The notes under the pieces: generated by a model | The model's database searches: none | Seen by the model: only the letters and a program-made list of their open reading frames with translations | Told to the model about the DNA's origin: nothing | From: an uncultured Bacilli bacterium | Lineage (GTDB): Bacteria > Bacillota_I > Bacilli_A > RF39 > UBA660 | DNA: 38,369 bases | Assembly (NCBI GenBank): GCA_947629075.1 | Contig: CANRCI010000002.1 | Span: 1 to 38,369 of the forward strand | Direction: 5' to 3' | Shown: positions 1-8,122 of the stretch, one piece after another | Layout: the number at the start of each line of letters is the position of its first letter | Position numbering within the stretch: position 1 is the stretch's first letter | Made by a program: the position numbers and the translations under genes

Positions 1-522
1 CTAAAATTTAATGAAGTAACAACTGGTGCTCATAATGATTTTGAAAAAGCGACAAAGATAGCTCGTGCTATGGTTACAGAATACGGTATGAGTGATTTAG
101 GACCAATTCAGCTTGAACAACAAGAAAGTGGAGTATTCTTAGGAAGAGATTACAATAAGAGCAAGAACTTCTCTAATGAAGTAGCTCATGAAATAGATAC
201 AGAAGTTAGAAAAATAATCAATGAATGTTATGATCGCGCTAAGAAAATTCTTAAAGAAAATCAAGAACTTGTCAAATTAATCGCTGATGCTCTAATGGAA
301 AATGAAACTTTAACAAAAGAACAAATTGACTACTTAGTTGAACATGGTAAGATGCCTGAAAGCGATTCTTTGGATGACTACAATTTAAATGAATTAAAAA
401 CTCGTGCTAAAATCCAAGGTATTAAAGGTTACACTAAAATGAGTAAAGACGAATTAGTTAAAGCTTTGGAGAATCAGGAAGAAGAAGCTGAAGATATAAT
501 TGATAGTGAAGAAGAGGATTAA
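1..522 (+). CDS. ftsH: FtsH, membrane AAA+ zinc protease (C-terminal part; 5' end outside window)
   Basis: The frame is open from base 1 and ends at TAA 520-522, giving 173 visible residues. The first 40 or so match the end of the M41 peptidase domain: TTGAHNDFEKAT holds the Asp that is the third zinc ligand in FtsH, followed by IARAMVTEYGMSDLGPI. FtsH is a membrane-bound ATP-dependent protease that degrades misfolded membrane proteins and some regulators. The AAA+ module and HExxH motif lie upstream of the window. The tail is unusual: after the peptidase domain comes a helical stretch and then a LNELKTRAKIQGIKGYTKM motif that resembles the Rho N-terminal/SAP-like helix-extended-loop-helix fold, followed by an acidic end. 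An ATG at 70 is internal and not a start. Confidence 0.93.
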   Translation, partial: LKFNEVTTGAHNDFEKATKIARAMVTEYGMSDLGPIQLEQQESGVFLGRDYNKSKNFSNEVAHEIDTEVRKIINECYDRAKKILKENQELVKLIADALMENETLTKEQIDYLVEHGKMPESDSLDDYNLNELKTRAKIQGIKGYTKMSKDELVKALENQEEEAEDIIDSEEED

Positions 523-533
523 TCCTCTTTTTT
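512..533 (+). terminator. Intrinsic terminator of ftsH
   Basis: AAGAGGATTAATCCTCTT is a perfect palindrome (512-529) followed by a T run to 533. It overlaps the ftsH stop codon. Confidence 0.85.
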
Positions 534-568
534 GTTTACAGTTTTACAAAATAAAATGTTGATTTTTG

Positions 569-598
569 TTGCTTTTTAGTAAATTTTCTTATTAAAAT
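569..598 (+). promoter_or_regulatory. Weak candidate promoter for the small membrane protein
   Basis: TTGCTT (569-574) and TAAAAT (593-598) are 18 bp apart, just upstream of the ribosome binding site of the next gene. The match is weak, but a promoter is expected after the ftsH terminator. Confidence 0.35.
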
Positions 599-621
599 GT
601 AATATATAGTAGGTGGTTTGT

Positions 622-906
622 ATGAATGATAAAAAAACTATTAGAGAACAGACAATTGAAAAAATAAATAATGATAAAGATATTGCTAATTATGTCTCTC
701 GACTTGTTAGTAATTTACAGTTATTGGTGGCGTTTATCATCATTTATTGTTTAGGAGATATCGTCTCTAATTATATGTCTTATAAATTTAATATCTTTGA
801 TGTCGTTGTCGATGCTGTAGTAATTTTATTAGTTATAGTATTAGCAGTATTTGCTTTGCGAGGAAGTACTAAGATAAAGAGACAAAAAAACTCTAATAAA
901 AAATAA
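622..906 (+). CDS. Small two-helix membrane protein, function unknown
   Basis: A 94-residue protein. ATG 622 is chosen over the in-frame GTG 613 because TAGGTGG lies about 7 bases before it. The first 30 residues are charged and probably cytoplasmic. They are followed by a hydrophobic helix (about residues 34-52) and a second one (about 60-80), then a very basic tail ending in KKRQKNSNKK-like residues. It sits alone between two terminators. I do not recognise a family, and the sequence gives no catalytic motif. It could be an envelope-associated or accessory protein, but there is no direct evidence for either. Confidence 0.7.
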   Translation: MNDKKTIREQTIEKINNDKDIANYVSRLVSNLQLLVAFIIIYCLGDIVSNYMSYKFNIFDVVVDAVVILLVIVLAVFALRGSTKIKRQKNSNKK

Positions 907-911
907 TTGTT

Positions 912-936
912 AAAACAATCGAATGATTGTTTTTTT
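912..936 (+). terminator. Intrinsic terminator after the small membrane protein
   Basis: AAAACAATC and GATTGTTTT pair around a GAAT loop, and the T run continues to 936. The promoter of dusB begins two bases later. Confidence 0.85.
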
Positions 937-937
937 C

Positions 938-966
938 TTGTTAAAAAAAGTATATTGCTGTATAAT
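938..966 (+). promoter_or_regulatory. SigA-type promoter of dusB-RDD-lysS
   Basis: TTGTTA (938-943), a 17-bp spacer, then a perfect TATAAT (961-966). The expected transcript start near 973 rules out the upstream in-frame starts at 907 and 967 for dusB. Confidence 0.8.
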
Positions 967-996
967 ATGAGTGCTTTAAATGTTAGGTGTGATACT

Positions 997-1998
997 ATGG
1001 AATGGCAAATAGGTAATGTTAAAATAAAAAATAGAGTTGTTTTAGCTCCCATGGCTGGTATAGGTAATTCTAGTTTTCGTCGTATTGTTAAAGAAATGGG
1101 ATGTGGTCTTATCTATGCTGAAATGGTCAGTGATAAAGCTGTTTTTTACAACAATAAAAAAACGTTAGATATGCTTAAGATGACTGATTTTGAGCGACCT
1201 ATCGCGCAACAGATTTTTGGAAATGATGTTGAATCATTTGTAGCTGCAGCTAAATACATAGAAGAAGTTATGAAGCCGGATATCATCGATATCAATATGG
1301 GGTGTCCTGTACCAAAAGTTGCTCTTCGTGCTCAAGCAGGAGCCTCACTTCTAAAAAATCCCGACAAAATCTATGAAATAGTAAGCGCGGTAGTTAAAGC
1401 TGTTAAAGTTCCAGTAACAGTTAAAATTAGAAGTGGTTGGGATAAGAATTCGATTAATGCCGTGGAAGTAGCTAAAATTTGTGAAAAAGCTGGAGCTAGT
1501 GCCATTTGTGTTCATGGACGTACTAGAAGTCAAGGATATAGTGGCCAAGCTGATTGGTCCATTATCAAAAAAGTTAAAGATAGCGTTAATATTCCAGTAA
1601 TCGGTAATGGCGATGTCAAAGATTGCCTTTCAGCTAAAAAGATGCTCGATGAAACTGGGGTTGATGCTGTCATGATTGGTCGTGCAGCTCTTGGTAATCC
1701 ATGGATTTTTAAACAGGTTGACGAATATTTAAAAAGTGGCAAAATTATTCCCGGACCAACGCCAATCGAAAGAGTTGAAATGTGTTTAAAACATTTAAAT
1801 TATTTATTAGAAATAAAAGATGAACGAGTAGTTCGCCTAGAAATTAGGAATCATGTAGCGTGGTATTTAAAGGGATTGAAATCTTCTAATGAAATTAAAA
1901 ATAAAATCTATCAAACTAATTCAATTAATGATATAATTTTTATATTGAATAATTATAAGAAAGAATTGGAGAGTTGTTATGAGAACAGTAGCGATTAA
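997..1998 (+). CDS. dusB: tRNA-dihydrouridine synthase (DusB type)
   Basis: A 333-residue FMN-dependent enzyme that reduces uridines in the tRNA D-loop to dihydrouridine. The TIM-barrel start VVLAPMAGIGNSSFRR, the catalytic-Cys motif NMGCP, the KIRSGW strand, VHGRTRSQGYSG, and the phosphate-binding VIGNGDV...VMIGRAALGNPWIF segment are all present. The length is normal for the family. Start ATG 997 has TAGGTG 7 bases upstream and lies downstream of the promoter at 938-966; the longer frame back to TTG 907 would overlap the promoter and terminator. It is the first gene of a tight run: its last 20 bases overlap the RDD gene, which overlaps lysS. A dus gene next to lysS is a familiar arrangement in Bacillota. 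Confidence 0.93.
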   Translation: MEWQIGNVKIKNRVVLAPMAGIGNSSFRRIVKEMGCGLIYAEMVSDKAVFYNNKKTLDMLKMTDFERPIAQQIFGNDVESFVAAAKYIEEVMKPDIIDINMGCPVPKVALRAQAGASLLKNPDKIYEIVSAVVKAVKVPVTVKIRSGWDKNSINAVEVAKICEKAGASAICVHGRTRSQGYSGQADWSIIKKVKDSVNIPVIGNGDVKDCLSAKKMLDETGVDAVMIGRAALGNPWIFKQVDEYLKSGKIIPGPTPIERVEMCLKHLNYLLEIKDERVVRLEIRNHVAWYLKGLKSSNEIKNKIYQTNSINDIIFILNNYKKELESCYENSSD

Positions 1999-2686
1999 AA
2001 GAGTAGGAGCTTTTTTAGTAGATGTTTTTATCATTTTTATGTTGTGTAGCTTGGTAGTTGCCATTTTACCGATTGATAGTAATCATGTAATGGATATTGC
2101 TAAAGAACTTTCAGATAAAACGTCGGACTTTTACGATAATAAAATAACAGCGGAGGAATACTCTGATCAGACAGAGGATTTGTCTTACGATTTAAGAAAA
2201 ACTATTAGTATTTCCCCATTTGTAACGATTTTTATGTATTTTCTTTACTTTGTCATATTTCAAAGTTATAATAATGGACAGACGCCTGGAAAGATGTTGT
2301 TTAAAATAAGAATTACAAAAGAAGATGGCCAAAATGCCGGCTTTATAAGTTGCTTTATTAGAAGTGGTATACTATATGGATTATTTACTAATTTGATGGC
2401 TGCTATATCGTTCTATATGTTTAATAAAGATAAGTTTTTAAGTGTTAGTAACACGCTTACTTATGCCCAAATCTTATTGTTTGTTGCTTGTGTAATAGGT
2501 ATTATTCTTCCATCTAAAAAAGGAATTCATGATATTGCTGGAGGAACGATAGTAGTAGATGATATCAATGATTTGGAAGACGCTAATTATGAAGTGTGGG
2601 GAAAAGAAACAAAACAGGCTAAAGATAAAGCAACTGTAATGAAAAATAAACATACAACTAAGACAGAAGGGAGAAAAAAGAGATGA
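1979..2686 (+). CDS. RDD-family membrane protein
   Basis: A 235-residue protein with the RDD-domain signature. An Arg lies at the edge of helix 1 and an Asp inside it (RVGAFLVDVFIIF). The loop GQTPGKMLFKIRI precedes the later helices, and KKGIHDIAGGTIVV comes after the last one. Three to four membrane helices are visible, at about residues 10-30, 75-95, 120-145 and 160-175. The C-terminus is soluble and Lys-rich. RDD proteins have no general assigned function; some have been linked to ion or solute transport, but nothing here identifies a substrate. The start at ATG 1979 overlaps the end of dusB by 20 bases, with GGAG just upstream, and its stop overlaps lysS (ATGA), so it is probably translationally coupled. 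Confidence 0.85.
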   Translation: MRTVAIKRVGAFLVDVFIIFMLCSLVVAILPIDSNHVMDIAKELSDKTSDFYDNKITAEEYSDQTEDLSYDLRKTISISPFVTIFMYFLYFVIFQSYNNGQTPGKMLFKIRITKEDGQNAGFISCFIRSGILYGLFTNLMAAISFYMFNKDKFLSVSNTLTYAQILLFVACVIGIILPSKKGIHDIAGGTIVVDDINDLEDANYEVWGKETKQAKDKATVMKNKHTTKTEGRKKR

Positions 2687-4161
2687 ATGAGTTTACAGAA
2701 CAAGAACAAGTAAGAAGAAATAAGGTCGAAGAGATTAGAAAGACTACTAATCCATATCCTGAAAGATATGAGGTCAATTACTCTTTAAAAGATGCTCATG
2801 AATTAGAGGATGGAACGACAAATGTTAGAGTAGCTGGTCGTATCGTTTTAATGCGTAAAATGGGAAAGATGAGCTTTTTGACAATTAGAGATATCGAAGG
2901 ATCTATTCAATTATCTGTTAAGATGGATATGGTCGGTGAAGAGAAATATAAATTCTTTAAAGAGAGCTTTGACATAGGTGATTTCATCGGATGTGAGGGT
3001 GAGGTATTTACTACTCATACTGGTGAAAAAACAATTCGTGTCAGCAGTTTTGAATTTTTAGGTAAAGCATTAAAACCACTTCCAGAAAAGTTCCATGGAT
3101 TGACTGATCCGGAGCTTTGTTATCGTGAACGCTATGTCGATTTAATCATGAATGAAGATACGAGAAAACGTTTTATTACCCGTATTAAGTTCATTCGTGA
3201 GCTTAGAAATTACCTAGATAATTTAGGCTATATGGAAATAGAAACACCAATTCTTAACAATAAAGCTAGTGGTGCTTCAGCTCGTCCATTTAAGTCACAT
3301 CACAACGCTCTAGATATGGATGTCTATTTGCGAATCGCACCAGAGACTTATTTAAAGAGAGCTGTAGTTGGAGGTTTCCCAAAAGTTTACGAAGTTTCTA
3401 GATGTTTTAGAAATGAAGGAATGGATGCTTCTCACTTACAAGATTTTACGATGGTTGAAGGTTACCAAGCATACTTCAATTATGAAGACAATATGAAGTT
3501 GATTCAAAATATGTTACAGACAATTATCATGAACATTTTTGGAACTTTAAAAATTCAATTTGGTGATAAAGAGATCGATATGAGTGGTGACTGGGGAAGA
3601 GTAAGTTTCCGTGAGGTTCTTATCAAATACGCTAATATCGATATCAAAGAATACAATACTAAAGAAAAGTTACTTGCGAAGATTTTAGAAGAAAAAATCG
3701 AAGTAGAAAGTGAAACACCACTTGAGAATTTGGGATTTGGTAATTTAGTTGATGTACTATACAAAAAAGTAGCTCGCCCACATATGCTTGGACCTGTTTA
3801 CTTAACTGAACATCCAACTAGTCTATCACCCCTTGCTCGTAGTAATGACGATAATCCAGAAATAAGTGATCGCTTCCAATTAGTTATCAATGGAGCAGAA
3901 ATTGTCAATGCTTATTCTGAGTTAGTAGATCCACAAGAACAAGAGAGAAGACTTTTAGAACAAGCTAAATTAAAAGCTGAAGGTGATGAAGAAGCAATGG
4001 ATATGGACTACAACTATATTCATGCGATGGAATATGGTATGCCTCCTATATCTGGTTGGGGTATGGGAATTGACCGTATCGTTCAACTTTTAACTAACAG
4101 TGAAAATGTTAAAGATGTAGTAATGTTCCCACTTATGAGACCATTAGATGATGAAAGATAA
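2683..4161 (+). CDS. lysS: Lysyl-tRNA synthetase, class II
   Basis: A 492-residue enzyme that charges tRNA-Lys. The N-terminal OB-fold anticodon-binding domain covers about residues 45-140 (VRVAGRIVLMRKMGKMSFLTIRD). The class II catalytic core follows: motif 1 around ETPIL, motif 2 FRNEGMDASHLQDFTMVEGY, and motif 3 GMGIDRIVQLLTNSENVKDV ending in FPLMRP. The length matches bacterial LysRS. It starts with ATG inside the end of the RDD gene (4-base overlap) after GAAGGGAGAAAAAAG. It is the last gene of the dusB transcription unit and is followed at once by a terminator. Confidence 0.97.
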   Translation: MNEFTEQEQVRRNKVEEIRKTTNPYPERYEVNYSLKDAHELEDGTTNVRVAGRIVLMRKMGKMSFLTIRDIEGSIQLSVKMDMVGEEKYKFFKESFDIGDFIGCEGEVFTTHTGEKTIRVSSFEFLGKALKPLPEKFHGLTDPELCYRERYVDLIMNEDTRKRFITRIKFIRELRNYLDNLGYMEIETPILNNKASGASARPFKSHHNALDMDVYLRIAPETYLKRAVVGGFPKVYEVSRCFRNEGMDASHLQDFTMVEGYQAYFNYEDNMKLIQNMLQTIIMNIFGTLKIQFGDKEIDMSGDWGRVSFREVLIKYANIDIKEYNTKEKLLAKILEEKIEVESETPLENLGFGNLVDVLYKKVARPHMLGPVYLTEHPTSLSPLARSNDDNPEISDRFQLVINGAEIVNAYSELVDPQEQERRLLEQAKLKAEGDEEAMDMDYNYIHAMEYGMPPISGWGMGIDRIVQLLTNSENVKDVVMFPLMRPLDDER

Positions 4162-4182
4162 GCACTTTTTAGTGCTTTTTTT
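4160..4182 (+). terminator. Intrinsic terminator of lysS
   Basis: AAGCACT and AGTGCTT form a stem with a TTTT loop, followed by T residues to 4182. It begins in the lysS stop codon. Confidence 0.9.
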
Positions 4183-4228
4183 CATCAAAATTTCATTTAA
4201 GTTACTATACTTAAAAAATATTTTGTTG

Positions 4229-4234
4229 TATAAT
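4229..4234 (+). promoter_or_regulatory. -10 element upstream of the YfcC-like gene
   Basis: A perfect TATAAT 22 bases before the start codon. The -35 at 17-bp spacing (TATACT) is poor. Confidence 0.5.
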
Positions 4235-4255
4235 GAGAATTGGGAGGGTTAAGAA

Positions 4256-5683
4256 ATGAAAAAAAATAATCTATTGAAAGTGATTGGATTAGTAATACTA
4301 CTTACTGTTGTACTAACTTGGATTATACCGACAAGTTATTACAGTAGTGGTGTAGTAGATAATGGTCTTAGCCAAGTTGGACTATTTGATTTGATGAGTT
4401 ACTTATCTAATCCACAGACTTCTGTGTTAGTGTTCTTCGGTTATATTTCAGTGTTCATTTTAGCAATTGGTGGTTTCTATGGTGTTTTACACAAAACCAA
4501 TTCTTACCGCGTTTTGTTAGATAGAATAGTAAAGAAATATAAAGGAACAGAATGGATCTTCTTAACATTGAGTATAGTATTATTTGCCTTTATTAGTTCT
4601 GTTTCAGGATTAAATATTGCATTACTATTTGCATTTCCATTCGTTGCTACTGTAGTTCTTTATATGGGATATGACAAGATCACAGCTGCTTTAGTTACAG
4701 CTGGAGCAACAATTGTAGGTATGATTGGTACAACATACTCTGCAACCGTAAGTGAAGCATTAAATGAAGCTAGTGCTAGTACTTTAGCTTTATCTGTGTC
4801 TTCGCTAATTTGGGAAAAATTAGCTATTCTAGTTTTGTCAGTTGCGTTATTAGTATTCTTTGTAATCAAGTATTCTAATAAACATAAAACTGCAAAAGTT
4901 GATGAGGATAAGCTTATTCTTCCTACAACTAAAAATAAGAAAGCTAAAATTTGGCCATTAGTAGTAATCTTCGATTTAACTTTATTACTAATGATCTTAG
5001 GATTTATCTCTTGGGAAAGTTCTTTTGAAATAACTTGGTTTACAGAACTTGTTACTGATGGTATTCCTAACTTTAAGATTGGTGGATTTGCTATATTTAG
5101 TAAGTTACTTGGTAGTGCTCTTACTCCATTTGGATATTGGCAAATATATCATTTAATATTTATTGTATTAATTGCTAGTGTATTAGTTGCTCTATTCTCT
5201 AGAGTAAAATTAGATGATTTCATTGAAGGATTTGGTAAAGGAGCTCAAGTAGCTTTAAAACCTGCTTTCTTGACTTGTATCATTTATCTAGTATTATTTA
5301 TATCTGCTAATCATCCATTTGTATTGGGAATAGTTTCACCAATTTTGGATTTATTTAAGAATGCTGCTAGTGTATTCTCTGTTGGATTAGCTACAATAAT
5401 TTCTAGCTTATTCAGTGTTGAGTTATATTACAGTGCATCTACATTTGTACCATATTTAACTTCAGAAGTCATAACTAATAAAGATCTATATCCAGCTGTT
5501 GCATTGGTTATCCAATGTATGTATGGATTTAGTATGTTAGTAGTTCCTACTAGTGCAATATTAGTAGCAACACTTAGTTATTTAGGTATTTCTTATACTA
5601 AATGGATTAAATCTACTTGGAAGTTCCTACTAGGATTATTAGTTCTATTAGTAGTAGCACTTCTAATTGTTATGGTTATTTAG
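4256..5683 (+). CDS. YfcC/DcuC-family integral membrane carrier
   Basis: A 475-residue, very hydrophobic protein with 11-13 predicted helices. Features recalled from the YfcC (C4-dicarboxylate anaerobic carrier-like, PF03606) family can be seen. These are an N-terminal helix ending in IP followed by a short extracellular stretch and QVGLFDL, then IGGFYGVLHKTNSY...LVKKYKG-like residues, and near the end VVPTSAILVATLSYLGISYTKW before the last helix. Family members are predicted to take up carboxylates, amino acids or peptides; the substrate here cannot be told from sequence. It is monocistronic, with its own -10 element, a GGGAGGGTTAAG ribosome binding region and its own terminator. AbgT-type transporters are a related alternative. 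Confidence 0.75.
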   Translation: MKKNNLLKVIGLVILLTVVLTWIIPTSYYSSGVVDNGLSQVGLFDLMSYLSNPQTSVLVFFGYISVFILAIGGFYGVLHKTNSYRVLLDRIVKKYKGTEWIFLTLSIVLFAFISSVSGLNIALLFAFPFVATVVLYMGYDKITAALVTAGATIVGMIGTTYSATVSEALNEASASTLALSVSSLIWEKLAILVLSVALLVFFVIKYSNKHKTAKVDEDKLILPTTKNKKAKIWPLVVIFDLTLLLMILGFISWESSFEITWFTELVTDGIPNFKIGGFAIFSKLLGSALTPFGYWQIYHLIFIVLIASVLVALFSRVKLDDFIEGFGKGAQVALKPAFLTCIIYLVLFISANHPFVLGIVSPILDLFKNAASVFSVGLATIISSLFSVELYYSASTFVPYLTSEVITNKDLYPAVALVIQCMYGFSMLVVPTSAILVATLSYLGISYTKWIKSTWKFLLGLLVLLVVALLIVMVI

Positions 5684-5690
5684 CAAAATT

Positions 5691-5712
5691 AAAGGCCGAA
5701 AGGTCTTTTTTT
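5691..5712 (+). terminator. Intrinsic terminator of the YfcC-like gene
   Basis: AAAGGCC and GGTCTTT pair (one G-U) around a GAAA tetraloop, followed by a T run. Confidence 0.9.
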
Positions 5713-5746
5713 GTTTAAAAATTATACTTTGGGAACATAATTAACA

Positions 5747-5752
5747 TATAAT
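5747..5752 (+). promoter_or_regulatory. -10 element of clpC
   Basis: A perfect TATAAT 20 bases before the clpC start. The -35 is poor. No CtsR-like direct repeat was recognised around it. Confidence 0.45.
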
Positions 5753-5771
5753 TATTTGAAAGGAGATTTCT

Positions 5772-8066
5772 ATGTTTTCAAAGTTTAGTGAAGATTGTAG
5801 AAAAGCATTACTTTTATCGAAGAAAGAAATGATGGATTTAAAACATCCATACATAGGTACTGAGCATTTCATTTTAGCAATTCTTTCTATGAAACGATTA
5901 AACGTTACTAAAAAATTAAATGATAACCAAATAACTTATGATAAATATAAAGAACTATTAATAGAGAAATTAGGTCTGGGTATTAGTGAAAGTGATAATT
6001 ATGTATACACGCCACTTTTTAAAGAAATTATTGAAAAAGTGATGGATAACAATCAATATCGTAAGAATTCCGAAATCAGAGTAGAAGATATATTGTCAGC
6101 TATTATTGAAGAAGGTGATGGGGTAGGAATTAGAATCCTTTTAGAATTTGATTTAGATATTGAAGAACTATATCAGAGTTTACTGATTAGAAAAAATAAG
6201 AAGAACGCTAAAAAGAGTTTGTTTTGTGAGGAGTTTGGAACTAATTTAAATCAAAAAGCTAAGAATGGAGAATTAGATCCGATTATTGGTCGTGATGAAG
6301 AAATAAATCAAATCATAAAAATATTGTGTCATCGCAATAAAAATAATCCCTTATTAATTGGTGAAGCTGGAGTTGGTAAGACTGCTATTGTTGAAGAATT
6401 AGCGCGAAGGATAGTAATGGGTGATGTACCTGGAAGACTGAGCAATAAAAAAATAATTTCTATATCGATGGCTTCATTAGTAGCTGGTACTAAATATCGT
6501 GGTGAGTTTGAAGAAAGAGTAAACAAGATATTAAAAGAATTAGAAAACGATTCCAGTTTGATAGTATTCATCGATGAAATTCACACATTAATCGGAGCCG
6601 GTGGCGCAGAAGGCGCTATCGATGCCTCTAACATTTTAAAACCAGCTTTATCACGAGGAAAAATAACTTTGATTGGAGCAACGACTACCTTAGAATACAA
6701 ACGAACTATTGAATCGGATAAAGCTCTGGCTAGAAGATTCCAAAGCGTTTTAATAAAAGAACCCAATAAAAATAAAACCCTAGACATTTTACTTTCAATA
6801 AAAGATCTCTATGAAGACTTTCACCATGTAAAAATACCTAATGAAATAATTGAGTATATCATCGATGTATCCGATCGTTATATTCATAATCGTTCATTTC
6901 CAGATAAAGCTATCGATATCTTAGATGAAGTATCATCATTTGCGGTCGTAAAGAAAAACAAAAATGAAGAGAATATTATCAACTTAAAAAGAGAATTGTT
7001 AAATATCCGAAACAAAAAGAGCGATAGCATTAGAAAGCAAAAATTTAATGAAGCATCTCTTTGGAAAAAAGAAGAAAAGAATATCGAAGATAAAATAAAT
7101 AAATTGCAACTGAAGAAAGAAAAGGGTAAAAATGTCTCGGTAGTAACCCGTGACATAGTCAATGAAGTAATTGAAAAGTATAGTAATATTAAAGTTTTCG
7201 ATGGTAATGTTTCAAAAAAATATTTTACTGATATGGAAAAAGACTTAAATAGAGAAGTAGTTGGTCAGAAAAGTTCGATCAATTCATTGTGTAAGTTTAA
7301 TAAAATAATTAAATATGGTTTAAAAAATGATAACAAACCACTCTCTATTCTCTTTGCAGGTCCCACTGGTGTTGGTAAGACGAAATTGGCTAAAGAGTTC
7401 GCTAAATATTATGGTAACAAATTCATAAGGCTGGATATGAGTGAATACCGCGATCAAGCCGCTATTAATAAGATTATCGGTTCACCACCTGGTTATGTCG
7501 GTTATTCTGATAAAAATACCGTTTTAGAAAAAATAAAAACCCATCCCTTTTCTGTTTTGTTACTAGATGAGATAGAAAAGGCTAGTAAGCAAGTCTTAAA
7601 TTTATTTCTACAAGTTTTGGATGAGGGATATCTCACTGATTCTGAAGGAGAAAAGGTATATTTCAACGATGTCATTATCATTATGACTTCTAATATCGGT
7701 TTTGATAGAAAAGCTCTAGGGTTCTCTTCTAGTGAAGATGAATACACCATTCAAAAACTGAGAGAATACTTCAATGTCGAATTCATCAATCGTATCGATA
7801 AAATTTTAGTTTTTAACTCTTTAAATGAAGAAGATATGAAAAAGATAATTACTAATAAATTAGAAACGATTAAAAATAAATATCGATACAAGTTTGATAA
7901 TATTGATTTTTCTACTAAACTGGTCCAAGAAATCATCGACTTAAGTGACTATAATACATTTGGGGCTAGACAATTAGATAAGATCATTTATGAGCGATTG
8001 GAAAACGTTTTGATCGATAATATCATCGATAATAATCGGGAAGTTAGAATAAAATCTATATGCTAA
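5772..8066 (+). CDS. clpC: ClpC, Hsp100 AAA+ unfoldase of the Clp protease
   Basis: A 764-residue ATPase that unfolds substrates for ClpP. The N-terminal Clp repeat domain covers about residues 1-145 (KFSEDCRKALLLSKKEM, PYIGTEHFILAIL). D1 has Walker A GEAGVGKTA and Walker B VFIDEIHTL. A middle coiled-coil with a UVR-like helix lies around residues 405-450, and D2 has Walker A GPTGVGKTKLA, Walker B VLLLDEIEKA and sensor TSNIGF. The middle insertion is short, as in ClpC rather than ClpB. It is somewhat shorter than B. subtilis ClpC (about 810). The usual ctsR-mcsA-mcsB partners are not next to it, so heat-shock control must differ or act in trans. The start has AAAGGAGA 7 bases upstream. Confidence 0.93.
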   Translation: MFSKFSEDCRKALLLSKKEMMDLKHPYIGTEHFILAILSMKRLNVTKKLNDNQITYDKYKELLIEKLGLGISESDNYVYTPLFKEIIEKVMDNNQYRKNSEIRVEDILSAIIEEGDGVGIRILLEFDLDIEELYQSLLIRKNKKNAKKSLFCEEFGTNLNQKAKNGELDPIIGRDEEINQIIKILCHRNKNNPLLIGEAGVGKTAIVEELARRIVMGDVPGRLSNKKIISISMASLVAGTKYRGEFEERVNKILKELENDSSLIVFIDEIHTLIGAGGAEGAIDASNILKPALSRGKITLIGATTTLEYKRTIESDKALARRFQSVLIKEPNKNKTLDILLSIKDLYEDFHHVKIPNEIIEYIIDVSDRYIHNRSFPDKAIDILDEVSSFAVVKKNKNEENIINLKRELLNIRNKKSDSIRKQKFNEASLWKKEEKNIEDKINKLQLKKEKGKNVSVVTRDIVNEVIEKYSNIKVFDGNVSKKYFTDMEKDLNREVVGQKSSINSLCKFNKIIKYGLKNDNKPLSILFAGPTGVGKTKLAKEFAKYYGNKFIRLDMSEYRDQAAINKIIGSPPGYVGYSDKNTVLEKIKTHPFSVLLLDEIEKASKQVLNLFLQVLDEGYLTDSEGEKVYFNDVIIIMTSNIGFDRKALGFSSSEDEYTIQKLREYFNVEFINRIDKILVFNSLNEEDMKKIITNKLETIKNKYRYKFDNIDFSTKLVQEIIDLSDYNTFGARQLDKIIYERLENVLIDNIIDNNREVRIKSIC

Positions 8067-8092
8067 TGTAGGTTTTTTTCTTTGGCTTAATA

Positions 8093-8101
8093 TGTTATAA
8101 T
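8093..8101 (+). promoter_or_regulatory. Extended -10 promoter of prfB
   Basis: TGTTATAAT is an extended -10 (TGnTATAAT) 22 bases before the prfB start. There is no convincing -35, as is usual for extended -10 promoters. Confidence 0.6.
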
Positions 8102-8122
8102 TGACATAGTAGGAGGAGTTTT

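Noticed and set aside
907..996. A longer dusB reading frame starting at TTG 907 or ATG 967
   Set aside because: These bases contain the upstream terminator and the TTGTTA/TATAAT promoter; the well-spaced TAGGTG supports ATG 997.
780..1052. A 90-codon minus-strand open frame
   Set aside because: It crosses the terminator and promoter between the small membrane protein and dusB and resembles no protein.
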